A stretch of DNA of 64,000 nt from positions 8,866,001 to 8,930,000 of the forward strand of contig NC_079886.1 of the NCBI RefSeq assembly GCF_029227915.1. The letters are read 5' to 3'. Positions within the stretch are counted from its first letter, which is position 1; every line of letters begins with the position of its first letter. This document shows positions 1 to 12,800 of this stretch, piece by piece. This DNA is from Hydractinia symbiolongicarpus (lineage: Eukaryota > Cnidaria > Hydrozoa > Anthoathecata > Hydractiniidae). The notes under the pieces are model-generated. The model was given only the letters and a program-made list of their open reading frames with translations. It made no database searches and was not told the origin of the DNA. The translations under genes and the position numbers were made by a program.

Positions 1-1560
1 CACGCATTAAATTAATAAATATCTGAAATACAATTAGAACGAGTTCATGTAAAACTTAGTGTAGATAACCCCATTGTCAAAAATGCCTCCCTTAGGTTAT
101 ATTTTGCCGTGCTAATAGCCTGGCTGTTGTTTTATCACAAAAAAGTCATTTTATTTAAACATATGCACCCTCGTTCCCAGGGTTTTTATGTCTTTTTAAT
201 ACAAGAGAAGACGACGAAATTTTTTGACGTCATCTCTCATATCAAGAAGGCAAAAATGTCTACTTTTCAAAATTTCACCAACGAAATATGCACTACTAGA
301 TGTAGCTACATGCAAAGGCTCAGCGTACGGTTGCACTTTACTATGTTTTTAATTCCCGCAAGAATGCGCAAGTGAGAAATATTAAAAAAAATAATAACAG
401 TTGTAGCAAACCCTTATCGTCTCCAGAACACAATGAGATAAAATCTCAAAAATTTCAAGGTTTATATCAATAGGCTTTTGGATCGAGAATGCACAGACCC
501 TGCACGTATGTTTTGCGTTTCATCACAAAATTAAAATTATCCACATACTTGCTAAAAATTATACCTCAAAATATCGTTTAAAAATCGTGTAACTTATCAA
601 TCAATTCTTACGTGCCAAAAAATATTTAAATCGTTGTAGATTAAAAGGTGCGTTTTTTTAATTCTCAAATATGGCTAAAGCTTGTTAAAAACAATTTTGA
701 AGACTTTTTCCCCCTATTTTCGTTTATATTAACTATATAATATATATTTATGTCTTCTTGCTTGCTTCGTCTATCCAATTAACTAGAGCAATTAACAATG
801 TTTCGATGTTATAAAAAGTTTTCATACGATTAAACAATTTTTACGTCAGTTGCTTATTATCTTCCCAGCAATTAACCTTTTCATAGCAGAGCAGAAACTT
901 CCTTTCTTTCTCAATTTAAAACGGATATGGAAAGTTATTGAATTTCATACGTGCGATGTTCCCTTGACTCGCTTTAGGATTATTGCAACTTACTTTGAAA
1001 GTTTGTGACATTTTAACTACCGGTTTAACTTCAGTTCCAGCGCCGTCTTGTTGAGAAAAAGTTGTATTTTAATAAAATAAATATAAAATATTGCTTGATT
1101 TAGCTGTACAATATCTGTCGGGTACTTTGTTTATTAACCAAAATATAACAGAAAATGCATTTTTTATCTCTCTTTCGTGTCCCCGAAAATAGATGGCAAA
1201 TCATATTTATACTTAGACAACGGCCCTCTTAAATTCAGTAGAATGACGAATCTTGCATTCACACGAGCAAGAAGCAAGAAGAAGCTCAAATTGGATAATT
1301 CTAAACCAATGCTATTTAATATTTCTAAAGCAAACCAAGTCAACCGTTAACCAAACTATTAAAGATTCTGATGTATTTCATCTGAAGCGAACCCATGAAA
1401 GATTTTGCGACATGTGATAAAAAATATTCGGACATGAATTTTGGAAAAATCAACTGTTTTCGTTTGAAGCAACTACCATTAAATCTAATTACACATTGTG
1501 GTAAGAACTAATTAGGAGGCAAGTTTGTATTGCTTTCTATGTCAAAGAGGAAGAATTTCT
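1..1560. other. Intergenic region upstream of the first chitin-binding gene
   Basis: AT-rich sequence with only short open frames that lack protein-like composition. I see no exon with a convincing domain, no RNA gene and no clear repeat. It probably holds upstream regulatory sequence for the gene starting at 1633. Confidence 0.5.
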
Positions 1561-1576
1561 CCAATGTGTATAAAAG
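1561..1576 (+). promoter_or_regulatory. CCAAT/TATA-like core promoter of the four-CBM14 gene
   Basis: A CCAAT pentamer (1561-1565) is followed by TATAAAAG at 1569-1576, 64 bases before the ATG at 1633. With transcription starting ~30 bases after the TATA box, the 5' UTR would be about 35 nt. The TATA match is good; use in vivo is inferred. Confidence 0.5.
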
Positions 1577-1632
1577 TGCATTAACAGTCTTTTTTTTCAT
1601 ATTTGTCGCGGAAAAGAAATACACGTACAAAG

Positions 1633-4600
1633 ATGATAGGGAAATTTCTTTTCGTTTTGTTGCTAGCTACAGGTAAATATTATTTTTGCAATATTTAGTG
1701 AGAATGTGAAACAAAATATAACGACGCAGAAAAAGGTTTTCAAGTGAGTTATTTATTTCCAGCAGATATTTTGTTTCTTACCTTCTTGTAAGCTAACTTT
1801 TTATTACCAGCACTGACGTTGAATATCGATCGTCAAAACGTCAATAATGACGAGGAAGTAGAAGATTTTTCAGATGATTTCGATAACGAACGAGAAAAAG
1901 GCGACAATGATAACGAAGGCTATGAAGAGATTGAAGAAAATCCCGACAATGATAACGTCGACACAAGTAATGACGAAGACAATGAAGGTGAAAATGAAGA
2001 TGAAAATGACAGTGACGAAGATGATAAAGAGAACGACAACATAGTGAATGATGAAAATGATGAAAATGATGACGATGTTGACGAAAATGACGACGAAAAC
2101 GACGGCATTTACGAGAAAGATAGCAAAGAGGGAGAAGGAGACGGCGACGAAGGGGATGATGAGAACAACGACGCAACTGAAGAGTATCATGAAAATGACG
2201 AAGATATTCCAGAAGGTTAGTTTTCTTCTTTTTTCTGAAAATATGAATCAATTATATGAGCCATATAAGGGAACAAGCCTTCTTCTTCTCCTTTTAGATA
2301 ATGAAAACAGCGAAGAACTGCAACAAGACCAAAGTAGGTGCTCGCTATAATTTTATGAAAAAAACTTACGTTGGTAAACTGAATAACTGGAGGGAGTATT
2401 GACTACGTAACCAAAAAGTGGATAAAATAAGTAACACTAGTCTTCACAGAAAGAGCCAAATGGAAGTTGTAAGGGGCGGAACCCATTGTAGTGTTTTTGG
2501 GTGGGAGGGAAGCACTGTTAGTTACACATCTGAAATGCTAGGGCAAAAGAATAGCTTCCTATCGGTAGTTAAATAGCTGCAAGGCAACCGTTAATGAGAA
2601 AATCGAAGGCAATTTTTAAAATTTTTGGCAAACTTTAGACGTTTTCTTCGGAAATTTTAAACATTCACTAGCATGAAATGGTTAAAGCTAGTGGCTATGT
2701 TTCATCCAGTCTGTGTTAGTAAATTAAATTTAAAAATTTAAATTGGTAATTTATTTAAAACTCATCTTTAGGTTTAAACACTTTTTGTTCCACAAAAAAT
2801 AATGGTAACTATCCAGACCCATTGAAATGTAACGGATTCATTCAGTGTTCGAATAAGATTGGATACAGACAGCCATGTCCAGGTGGGCTAAGTTACAACC
2901 ACGTGAAGAATCAATGTGTCTATCCAGTTTGTTCAGGTAAGTGCAGATTCAACATAGCTATACTGCGTTTTCCACCTCTAAAAAAAGAAAGCGGTGGTCT
3001 GTCCTAAATGACGTAAACAGACGTCCATTTAAAAAAAAAGCAAGATGCTTGAAAAGTTTGTCAACAAAGATGTTTTAATGTAACTTTAGGTAGTGGATTT
3101 TGCACAGGGAAGGCTGACGGAAATTATCGAGACCAAGCAACGTGTAATGGATTTATTTCCTGTTCTAATGGTGGAACATATCACATGCCGTGTCCATCTG
3201 GACTGGAATATAGCGTAGCTAAAGATCAATGCGTCAACTCGGCTGATTCTGATTGTGCAAGTAGGTTTTCAATCTGCTCTGTTTACTCTGAAAGCTTTTT
3301 CCATTACTTCTGATGAAATGAAAAAGCTAGATAATCCTACTGGAAGCCTTTTATGTATAACTAGAAACTGCTTCAAAGATATACACGTCATGTCTTAGCT
3401 CAACCTACATGTTAAAAAATGTTTTGAACAAATTTGTTTTTGTTTTTTAGAGCCAGTATCTGACTACGAAAAAGTAATTGCTGATGACGAAGGTATTGAT
3501 ACTACTTTGTTCCATCATCAGATTGCTTTCCTAAAATGTTTTGCACTGTTTACGTTTTAAATCTTTCTTTCTCTTCAACCTTATAATATGTTATAACATG
3601 TTGTAGTAAATCAACTGACTGTTTCCAATGTGAGTTAATTTTAAGTAACATAAAAATTTTTTTCAGCCCTTAACCAAATTTGCATTGGCAAAAAGGATGG
3701 CAATTATGCTCATCCTCAAAGATGTGACGCTTTCGTCCAATGTGCAAATGGTTTTGGTTATAGACAGTTATGTCCAGGCGGTTTGTCCTACAACCAAGGG
3801 AAGGATCAATGTGTCTTTCCAGTTTGCAAACGTAAGATCTTTGTTTGTATATATGTGAAAGGTCCGAGAACGAGCGAGGAAAGTGTAATAGATGATCCTT
3901 AATCAAGCTTAGTTATGAAATGTGGCACGGTTTCGGAATACCTTGATCTAAACGTATTCCAGGAAAAAATGGCGTTACATCTATCAATAGTGGAGCTTTT
4001 GCCGCAATTAAACTAAATTTCCTTCAACATTCTTGTTCTATGACTTTAACTTAAATACAATGGTTTTATACTGAAAAAAAGTAATCCTTATGACCTCACT
4101 GGGATGAAAGCTTAAAAAAAGCTGGCAAACTTTCTCTATCTCGAACTACCAAAGGAATTTGTTCGTGATGAGTGGGACAACTTTGAGATAGATAAAATTA
4201 GCCTGAAACAACCGAGAGGGACCAAAGTCATGTTTAAGCTAGAGAGAAAGAAGTTAGAGATAAAGGGTATTTGAGATAGGGTCTAGTAAACATTGAGTTC
4301 TAAAATTACTGTAACAGTGACTACATTTACATTGCTTCCGTTGTATTATATTGGTAATTCACAATTTTAGAGGCTGGATTTTGCGCAACCAAGAATAGCG
4401 GCAATTATGCTGACCCCAAAAAATGCGCGGGTTTTATAACCTGTGCAAACGGAGTAACCTATCATATGGCTTGTCCTGCGGGTCTGCATTATAATTCTAC
4501 CGTTGATAGATGTGAAAATCCAAATAATGCTGACTGTAAAAGTAGGTGTATATTATCAGCTTGGTGCAAACTTGTACACGTGCTATACAAACTCCTGGTA

Positions 4601-4895
4601 AAGAAAAACAAACACGCGATTCTGGTCATTTAAAAACTATATGACAATAACCTGCCTCTTTTTTGTTTTAGACGACTGCGTTGTGGCCGGACATAGATAC
4701 AAACCAGGAGCATCTTTCATCCATCCACAGTGTAGAGGCAGTTGTGTTTGTAATGGACCATCTCATTCTTGCGTTTCCCTTTGTCCACCCTCTGTACCTA
4801 ACTGCGGACCAAATGGTCAATTTGAAACGATGAAAGTTAAAGTGACCAACAATCCAGCGTGTTACTGTCAAAAAACAGTGTGCAAGCCACAATAA
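1633..4895 (+). CDS. Secreted protein: acidic domain, four chitin-binding type-2 (CBM14) domains, VWC-like domain
   Basis: Nine exons: 1633-1672, 1811-2215, 2298-2333, 2772-2936, 3090-3260, 3451-3492, 3667-3831, 4371-4541, 4672-4895. All introns are phase 1, and the exons sum to 1419 nt (472 aa). Residues 1-16 form a signal peptide, cut between exons 1 and 2. Residues 20-150 are almost all Asp, Glu and Asn. Four six-cysteine CBM14/peritrophin-A domains follow, one per exon (about 161-215, 216-272, 287-341, 342-398), each with the C..F(I/V)xC....CPxGL pattern. The last exon (399-472) has ten cysteines spaced much like a von Willebrand factor C domain, including CxC and CYC pairs. CBM14 domains bind chitin, so an extracellular chitin-matrix role is likely. 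The acidic block could bind cations such as calcium; that is inference. It has the same first and last modules as the four genes downstream but more CBM14 repeats. Confidence 0.85.
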
Positions 4896-5225
4896 ATAAT
4901 TTTGTATTACTATTGAAAACTGACAAATATATTCTTCTGTATGTTATAGAGTTTGATTGTCTTTAAACAAGGGCGTTTTGTGGTGCTGGGCGTTGCAGTT
5001 TAAAATTAAACCTAGTGCTATATTACACCTCCCGCATCTTGTGTGAAATGTTAGTTTCGTTTTAAAGGTTAAATTTTTGTTGGCACGATCACGAATGTCA
5101 TACTGAGTTGGTAAATCGTGGAAGAATTTACGGACATCTCTCATCGCTGTTTTTGTTCAACCTTGCTTGTCAGTTAGCACGAAGTAATTTGATTAAACTG
5201 CAAAAGGGGGGCGGGGGAGAGGTGT
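4896..5225. other. Intergenic, 3' flank of the four-CBM14 gene
   Basis: An AATAAA overlaps the stop codon (4891-4896). No other gene signal is seen before the minisatellite. Confidence 0.4.
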
Positions 5226-5390
5226 GAGGGGTGATGTGGAATGGGTGGTGTGGAATGGGTGGTGTGGAATGGGTGGTGTGGAATGGGTGGTGTGGAATGG
5301 GTGGTGTGGAATGGGTGGTGTTGAATGGGTGGTGTTGAATGGGTGGTGTGGAATGGGTGGTGTGGAATGGGTGGTGTGGAGTGGGGGGTG
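5226..5390. repeat. 14-bp G-rich minisatellite
   Basis: About a dozen head-to-tail copies of a 14-bp unit (GTGGAATGGGTGGT), with minor variants such as GTTGAATGGG. The strong strand asymmetry (G-rich on +) creates long false open frames on the minus strand, which should not be annotated. Confidence 0.9.
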
Positions 5391-5639
5391 AAATAAAGCG
5401 GTGGGCAACCAGTTCAAACATGTAGAATATGGAGCGCTTACAGGTGCATCGGTCTAAACAAAAAACCATACCACGGTCTGTTGATACTCCACTATTACCT
5501 CCTCCAAGCCTAAATCAGTAGTTACCCAGCATCAAATGTTACAAAAGATTTTAAAATGCTGAACAAAGCATTTGATGTATTTAAAGACCAAAGCAGCTTA
5601 GCTACCTGCACGTCTCATGGAGAAAAACATTTTATTCGA

Positions 5640-6300
5640 ATTTGTGCCTACTCACATGCGACAACAAATTCGCAAAAAATGTCGTAAGAAGAAAGTTAGC
5701 GAACATTACACTGATTAAATAGTTCAACAACTTGACGAGCAACCTCGTCCCCAGGACTATTTGCTTCTCAACGGTGCTGCGCTTTCTGATAGTTCTAGCG
5801 AAATACATTACATTTGCCTGCAACAATGCTTTTTGAAATTTTGAAAATAGAATTTGATGCATCATTCAAATCTTCTTCAAACAAGGGTTCGTACCTGTGG
5901 CTATTAGCTTGGTCTTCAAGTTGTAAGAAACCACATTCAATGCCTACTTTAGTTAAATTTACTAACTGATCTTGAATAATAATTGATGTTAAAGGAGAGA
6001 CAACAAGTACAATATTGCCTGCCTTTCGTTCTGGAACAAAGTCGGGTAAAAGTTGATAAATTAACGATTTACCAAACCCAGTAGGCAAAACAGCTATAAC
6101 GTGGTGTCCTTCTCCTAAATACTCGAAACATTGAACTTGTTTTGGTTTCAAAATAAACGAGGGCAACTTTTCATACTTTTCGAAAACATTATTCAGCCGC
6201 TTGAAAACACGTACCACATCTTCCCAGCCCATCGCCAAAATCGTAAATATGCAGAATTTGCATAAATTAAAAATGAACCAGAATCTGGTTCCTTTGATGC
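5640..6300 (-). pseudogene. Fragment of a RecQ-like superfamily 2 DNA helicase (probably mobile-element associated)
   Basis: The minus-strand frame at 5795-6304 encodes the start of a RecQ-type helicase core: a K-P-K-Q motif upstream, then Walker A in VIAVLPTGFGKSLIYQLLP, then motif Ia in VVSPLTSIIIQDQ. The frame stops before any DEAH box (motif II), and motifs III-VI are absent. Sequence to about 5640 reads as degraded continuation in other frames. It is therefore a truncated, non-functional copy. Such RecQ-like fragments are common as multicopy, repeat-borne genes in cnidarian genomes (from memory). No flanking terminal repeats were identified. Confidence 0.65.
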
Positions 6301-6304
6301 CCAC

Positions 6305-7240
6305 GTGACCAGCCTGTGCCAGCGCCTTTTCGACGCCACGGTAAAAGGTGCTGGGGTCGAGCTTGCTTGACGAGCCAAAATATTTTGCAGAGATATATGT
6401 TAAAGCTGCTTATACTTCAAGAATATTCACTGCGGAACGAAACGCACAGGTACAGAAATGCTTTTAAGCAAGCGTACTTCAAATGTTTACATCACGTGAG
6501 TTGAAAATTTTCCTTTCTGTTCCGGTTTCGGTTCCGTGCGAAAACGACAGGTAGAAAATTAGTTAGCCAATCAGATTTTATTTTGTGAGAATTACGCAAA
6601 ATGTGTTTACTTTCTGTATTGAAATGTGCGCAATATGAAGTGGAAATTACCAGCAAAAAAAATTTTCCGTGGATTTATACACCGGCCACCGACTAGTATG
6701 TTAAATTAGCCTACATGAAGTGTGTTATATAAATTTTCAACGTTGCTATCAATATTGTCAAAAAGGACACAATTTTTTTACCGAATTTTTACATGTTCCT
6801 TTCATCAAAAATAAAAAAAGTGACAAGAACTCTACTTGCCTAAAAATAAACATTTTATGCTCGTTTAAAGTTACATAAGACGAGTTGTAAGGGTTCATTT
6901 TTGCCATTTTAGATGCTTAATATTTAAACATTTCCTTTTCGACGGACTGAGTGGTTGACAGAGCTGTTTAACCATATAACCATATAACAAAACAAGGTAC
7001 TCAGGGGGATAACAGAGGATGGAATAAGACAGGCTATATACAGAGAAAAAATGCTATTGATTCACTACTCTCGTCAATTGATCGAATCAGTGATCAGTAA
7101 TATCTGGAAATGTCAGAACAAGATTATCAACAATTGCGAGTACTGTTAGCACATTTAAACGGCAACAGTAGCTGTATTTGGTTAATAAAAAATAGGATTC
7201 AATGTTTTTTTGTTACGTACAAAATTAAGAACATTTCAAT
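6305..7240. other. Intergenic, no gene seen
   Basis: AT-rich, without exon-like frames. It contains an ACCG..ATCGACTAGT-type motif also seen near 44490, possibly a dispersed repeat. Nothing else can be supported. Confidence 0.3.
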
Positions 7241-9830
7241 CTAGAAAGTTTGATCGTTAGAGTATACGTTTGTTTTCGAAACTAATCTTTTCCTGGTCAA
7301 AAAATAATTAGCTTTCTGAAGTTGTACTGTTGGGTAGCCCAACTCATTCTTTTTCATTTTTTTTTAGGACAACCTAATCCTTAGAAGTTATCCAACTATG
7401 GGACCCGATTTTGACCCGGATATTTTCCTTACCCGTCGTAGAATGGTTAATAACAATCAGCTTAGAAGCTAGGATAGTTAACTAAACTTTCTTCAAGGAT
7501 ATCAAATTTAGTTTCTCTCAAACAAGAGCTTAGACGCAAACAAATTTCAAAGTACACCCCTAAAAATTAAATCCACCTCATAGCAAACCCCGAATTACAA
7601 TCAACCAATCAGCACAAAATTACAAAGTCACATCTTACCGTCTTAAATAATACAGGAATTCATTACATTTGTTTAGGTGAGAACTAGTGGTAAAAAAAAT
7701 TATGCTGGGTACTTAGAAGCCAGAACTTCTTAAACTTAAAACATCGACTATATTTCTACAAAACAACAGCGAACGAGAAACACGTGCAAAACAACTGTCA
7801 ATCTTATACGTCAAAAAATTGAAAACACCAACAGTTACGTGGTATTTGTATCATGCTTAATACGAGATCTATCAGATCGGCAATACATTTGTAAAAATTC
7901 GTTTTGATATTGAAATTATAGGTAAGTAAAAGATTTATAAATTTCTGTTTTGTATAAAGAATTTTTACTTTGATATATATTAAGGGTATTCTAACGGTTG
8001 CAGCAATTTCTAGGTATAAAAAATATTTTTTGTAATCAAATAATTTCTTCCTCAATTTTTGGCTTCTGTTGTGTATTGGTGGTGTATAAATCCACACCTC
8101 GTTTAAAAAATTAAATGAACATAAATTTACTAAAGAAAGTCCTGGTTCTTCTCCAGGAGGAAACAAAGCTTGGAAACTGCAACTTCGAAAGCCCTAGGTG
8201 AAATCGTTTAAAGTTTTTATTCAAGAGAGAGCATGGTCAAATCAAGAACATAACAAACCAAACTTAAGAAGTACCTTTTTTAGTATTTCAGGTCGTATTT
8301 TTTTGACCATCATTATTATTGTTTCATTTAGCATAATTCAAAAGATCAGAAGCTTTTAGCGTATTTTAACATCTTTTTGAAAATATTTTTTTGTGAAAAA
8401 CATTGGGATTCATCAATTTGCACAGGTTTTTTAGTTCAATATCACGAAGCCGCTCAAAAATAAAACCACAAAGGAAAACAACGTTATACCACAGAGTTAA
8501 ACCACATACGTAAAAGCATCCATACAAAAAGTTTGGCACGGCAAGATTTGTTAGGGGTAAGATACGTGCAAGCCGGAAAAATATTTGTTGAAAATATTTA
8601 CAATTCTACTGAATCAATTGTACTGAACATGCGCACACAGCAAAACAATATTTATTCTTTTATTTATACATTTTCCGGCGAGCATTAATGAATTTTATTA
8701 CCGCTTAAGATACGTTACTCGCGTTCTAATTTTTATTACTAAAATAAGTAACAGGATTACTATAGCGACTTCATAAAGATGAATGGCTTATTACAAGGAT
8801 GAGTGTGCTAATATCTCCTAAATTTTATGTGCTTGTTACTATTGTGTTCTGAAACCTTCTTTATACCTGTTTGCCATTCCATGCCCTGTTTTTTAACAAC
8901 ATAGCTTTAAAAGGTCATATATTTGATACTTGCTTTTATCCATTTTGTCCATAGAAACGCACTAACAGTACCAAGATCTTTTCGACTGAAGCCGCAATTT
9001 CTAGTATATAAACCTAAACACGCCCGTTTTTTCCACTATATGCGGAGGGGAAATCTAGCACCCTGAATTATAGCACGACACACATTTTCACATTGGTGCT
9101 GAACATTATAAAAGGAGGAATTTAACATTGTTAAAATTTGAGTTAAGTTTGCAAAAATTGGGCTTTAAAAGCATTCTCGTTTTATCTCAAAGAGCTTTGA
9201 GGAAGAGAATGCTCCAAAAGAGTATTCACAATTCTTTTTTTCAACAATAGTGATGCTTTTAATGATTTTCATCATATGAAATGTTTGCAAAAACATATTA
9301 TTTTGGATTTGAACCTATACAGAAATGTCGTACACATAATTACGTATCCACAAAGGATAATTATGTTTTGTTGTATTAAAGTGTGTGTTTTACAAAGATT
9401 TCCCAATAAAATGTGTACTGATTTTACTTTTTAATGAAGACAGCTCATTGATAAGTACCCCTAATTTTACTGCCCGCATTTATTGATGAATTTCCCACCA
9501 TACAGAAGCCGCTCCATTGATCTTGTTTAATTTACAACTTAGTGCTGATGGCAATCATTGCGAACTCGTAGTACAAGAGAATGACTTTTTGTCTCGAGCG
9601 AATACTTACTGCACATGCGCCAAAATAAGCATAACAACATTCTAACGTCATAAAAAATCTGAAAACACAAACTTTAACAAATTGTTTACCGCAATAAGCA
9701 ACAACGAGCCTTAACTAAAAAGTAGTACTGTTTACATAAAATGAGTATACGTCTATAATTATTATAAAAAATATATTATTTGTTGTATACTAAGTTTTGC
9801 CAATCTATATTTTGTGTTTTATGTTATATT
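7241..9830 (+). repeat. Upstream part of tandem-duplicated block A
   Basis: This non-coding stretch matches 16600-18780 and, more weakly, 21830-22850 in order and orientation. Shared landmarks are the ATAATTAGCTTT tract, a block ending GTATTTGTATCATGCT (about 7840-7856, 17300-17316 and a diverged copy near 21966-21980), and AATATAGGT..GTAAAAGATTTATAAAT. The three copies each lead into a paralogous CBM14 gene, so whole gene-plus-upstream units were duplicated. Conserved blocks within it may be shared enhancers. Open frames here, such as minus 7804-8166, are not coding. Confidence 0.7.
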
Positions 9831-9854
9831 ATAGTTTGTCACTGTTTCTATTCT

Positions 9855-9874
9855 CCGTCTAGCTACAAGTTAAA
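9855..9874 (+). promoter_or_regulatory. Acceptor-like CTAG before the start of paralog A
   Basis: A pyrimidine-rich tract ending in TCTAG sits 13-14 bases before the ATG and is followed by CTACAAGTTAAA. The same arrangement is kept in the paralogs at 18783 and 22843. It could be a spliced-leader or 5' UTR acceptor, or an initiator downstream of a weak TATA element. Confidence 0.4.
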
Positions 9875-12800
9875 ATGTTGGCATTCACCTTCGTTGTATT
9901 TCTTGTAGTAGCTGCAGGTAAGAATCTCAAAACATTTTCAAATGCATCTTTCTGTCTTCGGCATTTATGCTACTTCTCTATTAAAATCTTGTCCTCCCTT
10001 TTAATTAAGAGGCTATTTCTTTAATGCCTGAGATTCATATCTAGATGCTCCGACCGCTCTAAGTGCTTCTGTGACTGCAAACAACAACAAAACAAGTCCA
10101 AATTCAAGTGTGCCAGGTTTTATTCTGCATAGTCCCTTATAATATACGGCTAGGTCTGTAACGGCCAAATTGGACATGTTCGTTTTCCTCTGATGTAGCC
10201 ACAAAAAGTCATGTCTCATTTGTTACCTTCTCTAACGTTAAACACGACGTCAATACATTAAACTGCCGTCAACGCATTTAATAAGATTAGTAATGTTTCT
10301 CGCGTTTAATGATGGCTGAAAGAGCAATACGGTTATTGGAAAAATAAGGAAATCATGGCATCTTTCAGATATCGGAAGATGCAATGAAATGTCTTCTTGC
10401 GAAACATCCAGTTACACAACCTATCATGAAACATTGTTACTTCAGAGACCAGTTAAAAACCTGAATGCAGTGATATTTTATTGCATTAATGGCGATTTGG
10501 TCAGAGTGTGCTCTTCGAACGAAGGGCGCATCTGATCCTTCTGGTTTTGATGTAGATAGTTTCTGATAATTTGTTTCATGCAATTGCCAGAATCACACTC
10601 AAAACTTTTTCTGGGAAATTGGAGGGAGAAGATTTATCTGTTTTGGCTGCTTGTAGGCTTATTCCACTAATTTAAGACCCAGTGGAATTGGCGAAATCTT
10701 GCGTCGAGTTATGGAGAAATCAGTCATTTATGTGGTAAAGCAAAATGTTGTGAACGTTAGCCAATGTGAACAATTATCCACTGGTATTACGCCAGGATGT
10801 GAGCGATTTGTTTTAAGAAGATGGAATTGAAGGATTCATCTAAATAGATGCTTCGAATGCCTTCAACACGATTATTAGAGTTGTTCTCCTTCATAACTCC
10901 AAAATACTGTGCCCAGAAATTGCTACATATCTGTCAAATCTCTATAGCAAACCTCCAAGACTTTGTTGGCGAAAAGAAAATAGCATCCTGGGAAGGAACA
11001 ACTCAAGGTGATCCTGTTGCAATAGCCATGTATACCATCGGGTTGATACCACTGCTTACGTCTACAAAAGATCCCACAAGCGAAAAGAATTTGATCAGTC
11101 AGCTCGCGCAGACGATTTGAGCGAGATAGGAACAGTTAAAAAACTGAGGCAATGATGGGATTGAATTCTACAATATGGGAGATGCAGGATATTTCGTGCA
11201 CGAGAGAAAGTATTGCTAGTGGTAAAAGAAGAACATATTTGGCTCGAAAATATGAACTGAAGAAAATGGACATCTTGGAGGGGCGATTGATAAAGAGACT
11301 TTTACTGAATCGTTTGTGGAAAAGAAATTACTGAAATAGTGTGTGAATTGAGATTATTATCACGTTTAGTCACAACGCAAACTGATTTAGCCTACGCTGC
11401 CTCTTGCCATGGTATGAAACATAAATATGCTTATGTGATGAGAACTGTACCAAGAATTTCAAATCTCTTGAAACCACTTGATGATGCCATTGATAACTTT
11501 ATAAAACATCTTCTAGGTGATTATTCATTCAATCCAAAGAAAAAGTTACTGTTTTCTCTACCTTCAAAATTTGGTGGTCTTGGCATTATAATTTCATCAA
11601 AAATGTCGGACGATGAGTATATGTATTTAAGACGAATAACAGAATTAGCTTTACTAATAACATCAAAAGTTCGATATTTGAGCGCAACAATGATCTGACG
11701 GTCGAAATGAATTCCATCAAACTGAAAATAAGAAAAAGTTCGAGGAAGAATTTAGGAAAATACAAGGGTCTTCTTTTGAAAAATTTAAGGCGTTAGAAGC
11801 ATCCCTAAACACTAGATTATACATTTGGCTGACATGATTGCCTTTGGAGATGCGCTACACATAAGATATGGTGTGCGTTTGTGGCGTTGCTTTCAACGTA
11901 GCACTTGCTTTTACGTGCCCAAGAGGTGAATTTTTCATCAGCCGACACAATGATATTAGAGATGTCACTGCTGAAATACTAAACAAGACAGACGTGCTAT
12001 GAAGTAACGAAACTACCATTTTTGCAGCCACTAACTGGTGAATCTTTTTGGAAAGTATCAACGCTGACAGGAGATGATGTGCGTGCTGATGTTTCAGCAA
12101 GAGGTTTTTGATTCAGGGGCAAATGGCGTTTACTGATGTTAGGGTATTCAACCCATTAGCCAAGTGCCACCAAAGCAACCTTTTGATGCCGTTCACAAAA
12201 AAATGAGAACGAGATGAAAAGGCATTATAATGAGAGAATCATTGATGTAGAATTTGGATTGTTTACGTGAGTGCAGGAGGTTCTTCTCTCGTGCTACAGA
12301 ACTACTATCCAAGAAGAGGAACAGGAAGAGGAAGAGGAACCAAAATCTTTAGTCAGCTGTCGGCTGAAGACAAAACTTTTCATGGATTAAAGCTGGTGTG
12401 TGTGACAAGTATCCAAGGAACACGTACTTCGCGCGGTCAAGTTTTCTTGGAGAGTACCGATATCAAACTCGCCGCAATCGATTCAAGAGCCAACAATGAA
12501 TAAATATTGTAACGTCAACTTTTCGTATTAAATTGTTATCCTTCCATGTTTAACACCTATGTTTGTTTTAAATGTCATTATTGTTTATTATAATGTTTAA
12601 AAAATATACGTCTATGAGCGAAAAAAATTATAAATAAGATTAGTAAAGCCATTGCATTGCAGTTATGACTTCGGGGTCAAATAACTTGGAGACGGGTGGA
12701 AATAACTGATGTAGGTCTCTAGGGATTAACTGGGACCAAAATGTGACCAATTTTCTACAGCTGGGTCAACCCACCCGTTTCAAAACAGACGTGTTAATGA

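Noticed and set aside
1841-2251. Minus-strand frames rich in His/Arg or Phe/Ile opposite the acidic exon
   Set aside because: They are shadows of the Asp/Glu/Asn repeats; the + strand exon has a signal-peptide exon and correct splice phases.
5170-5469. Minus-strand frames rich in TTHSTPPIPHHPF repeats
   Set aside because: They are translations of the 14-bp minisatellite; no flanking coding sequence or splice support.
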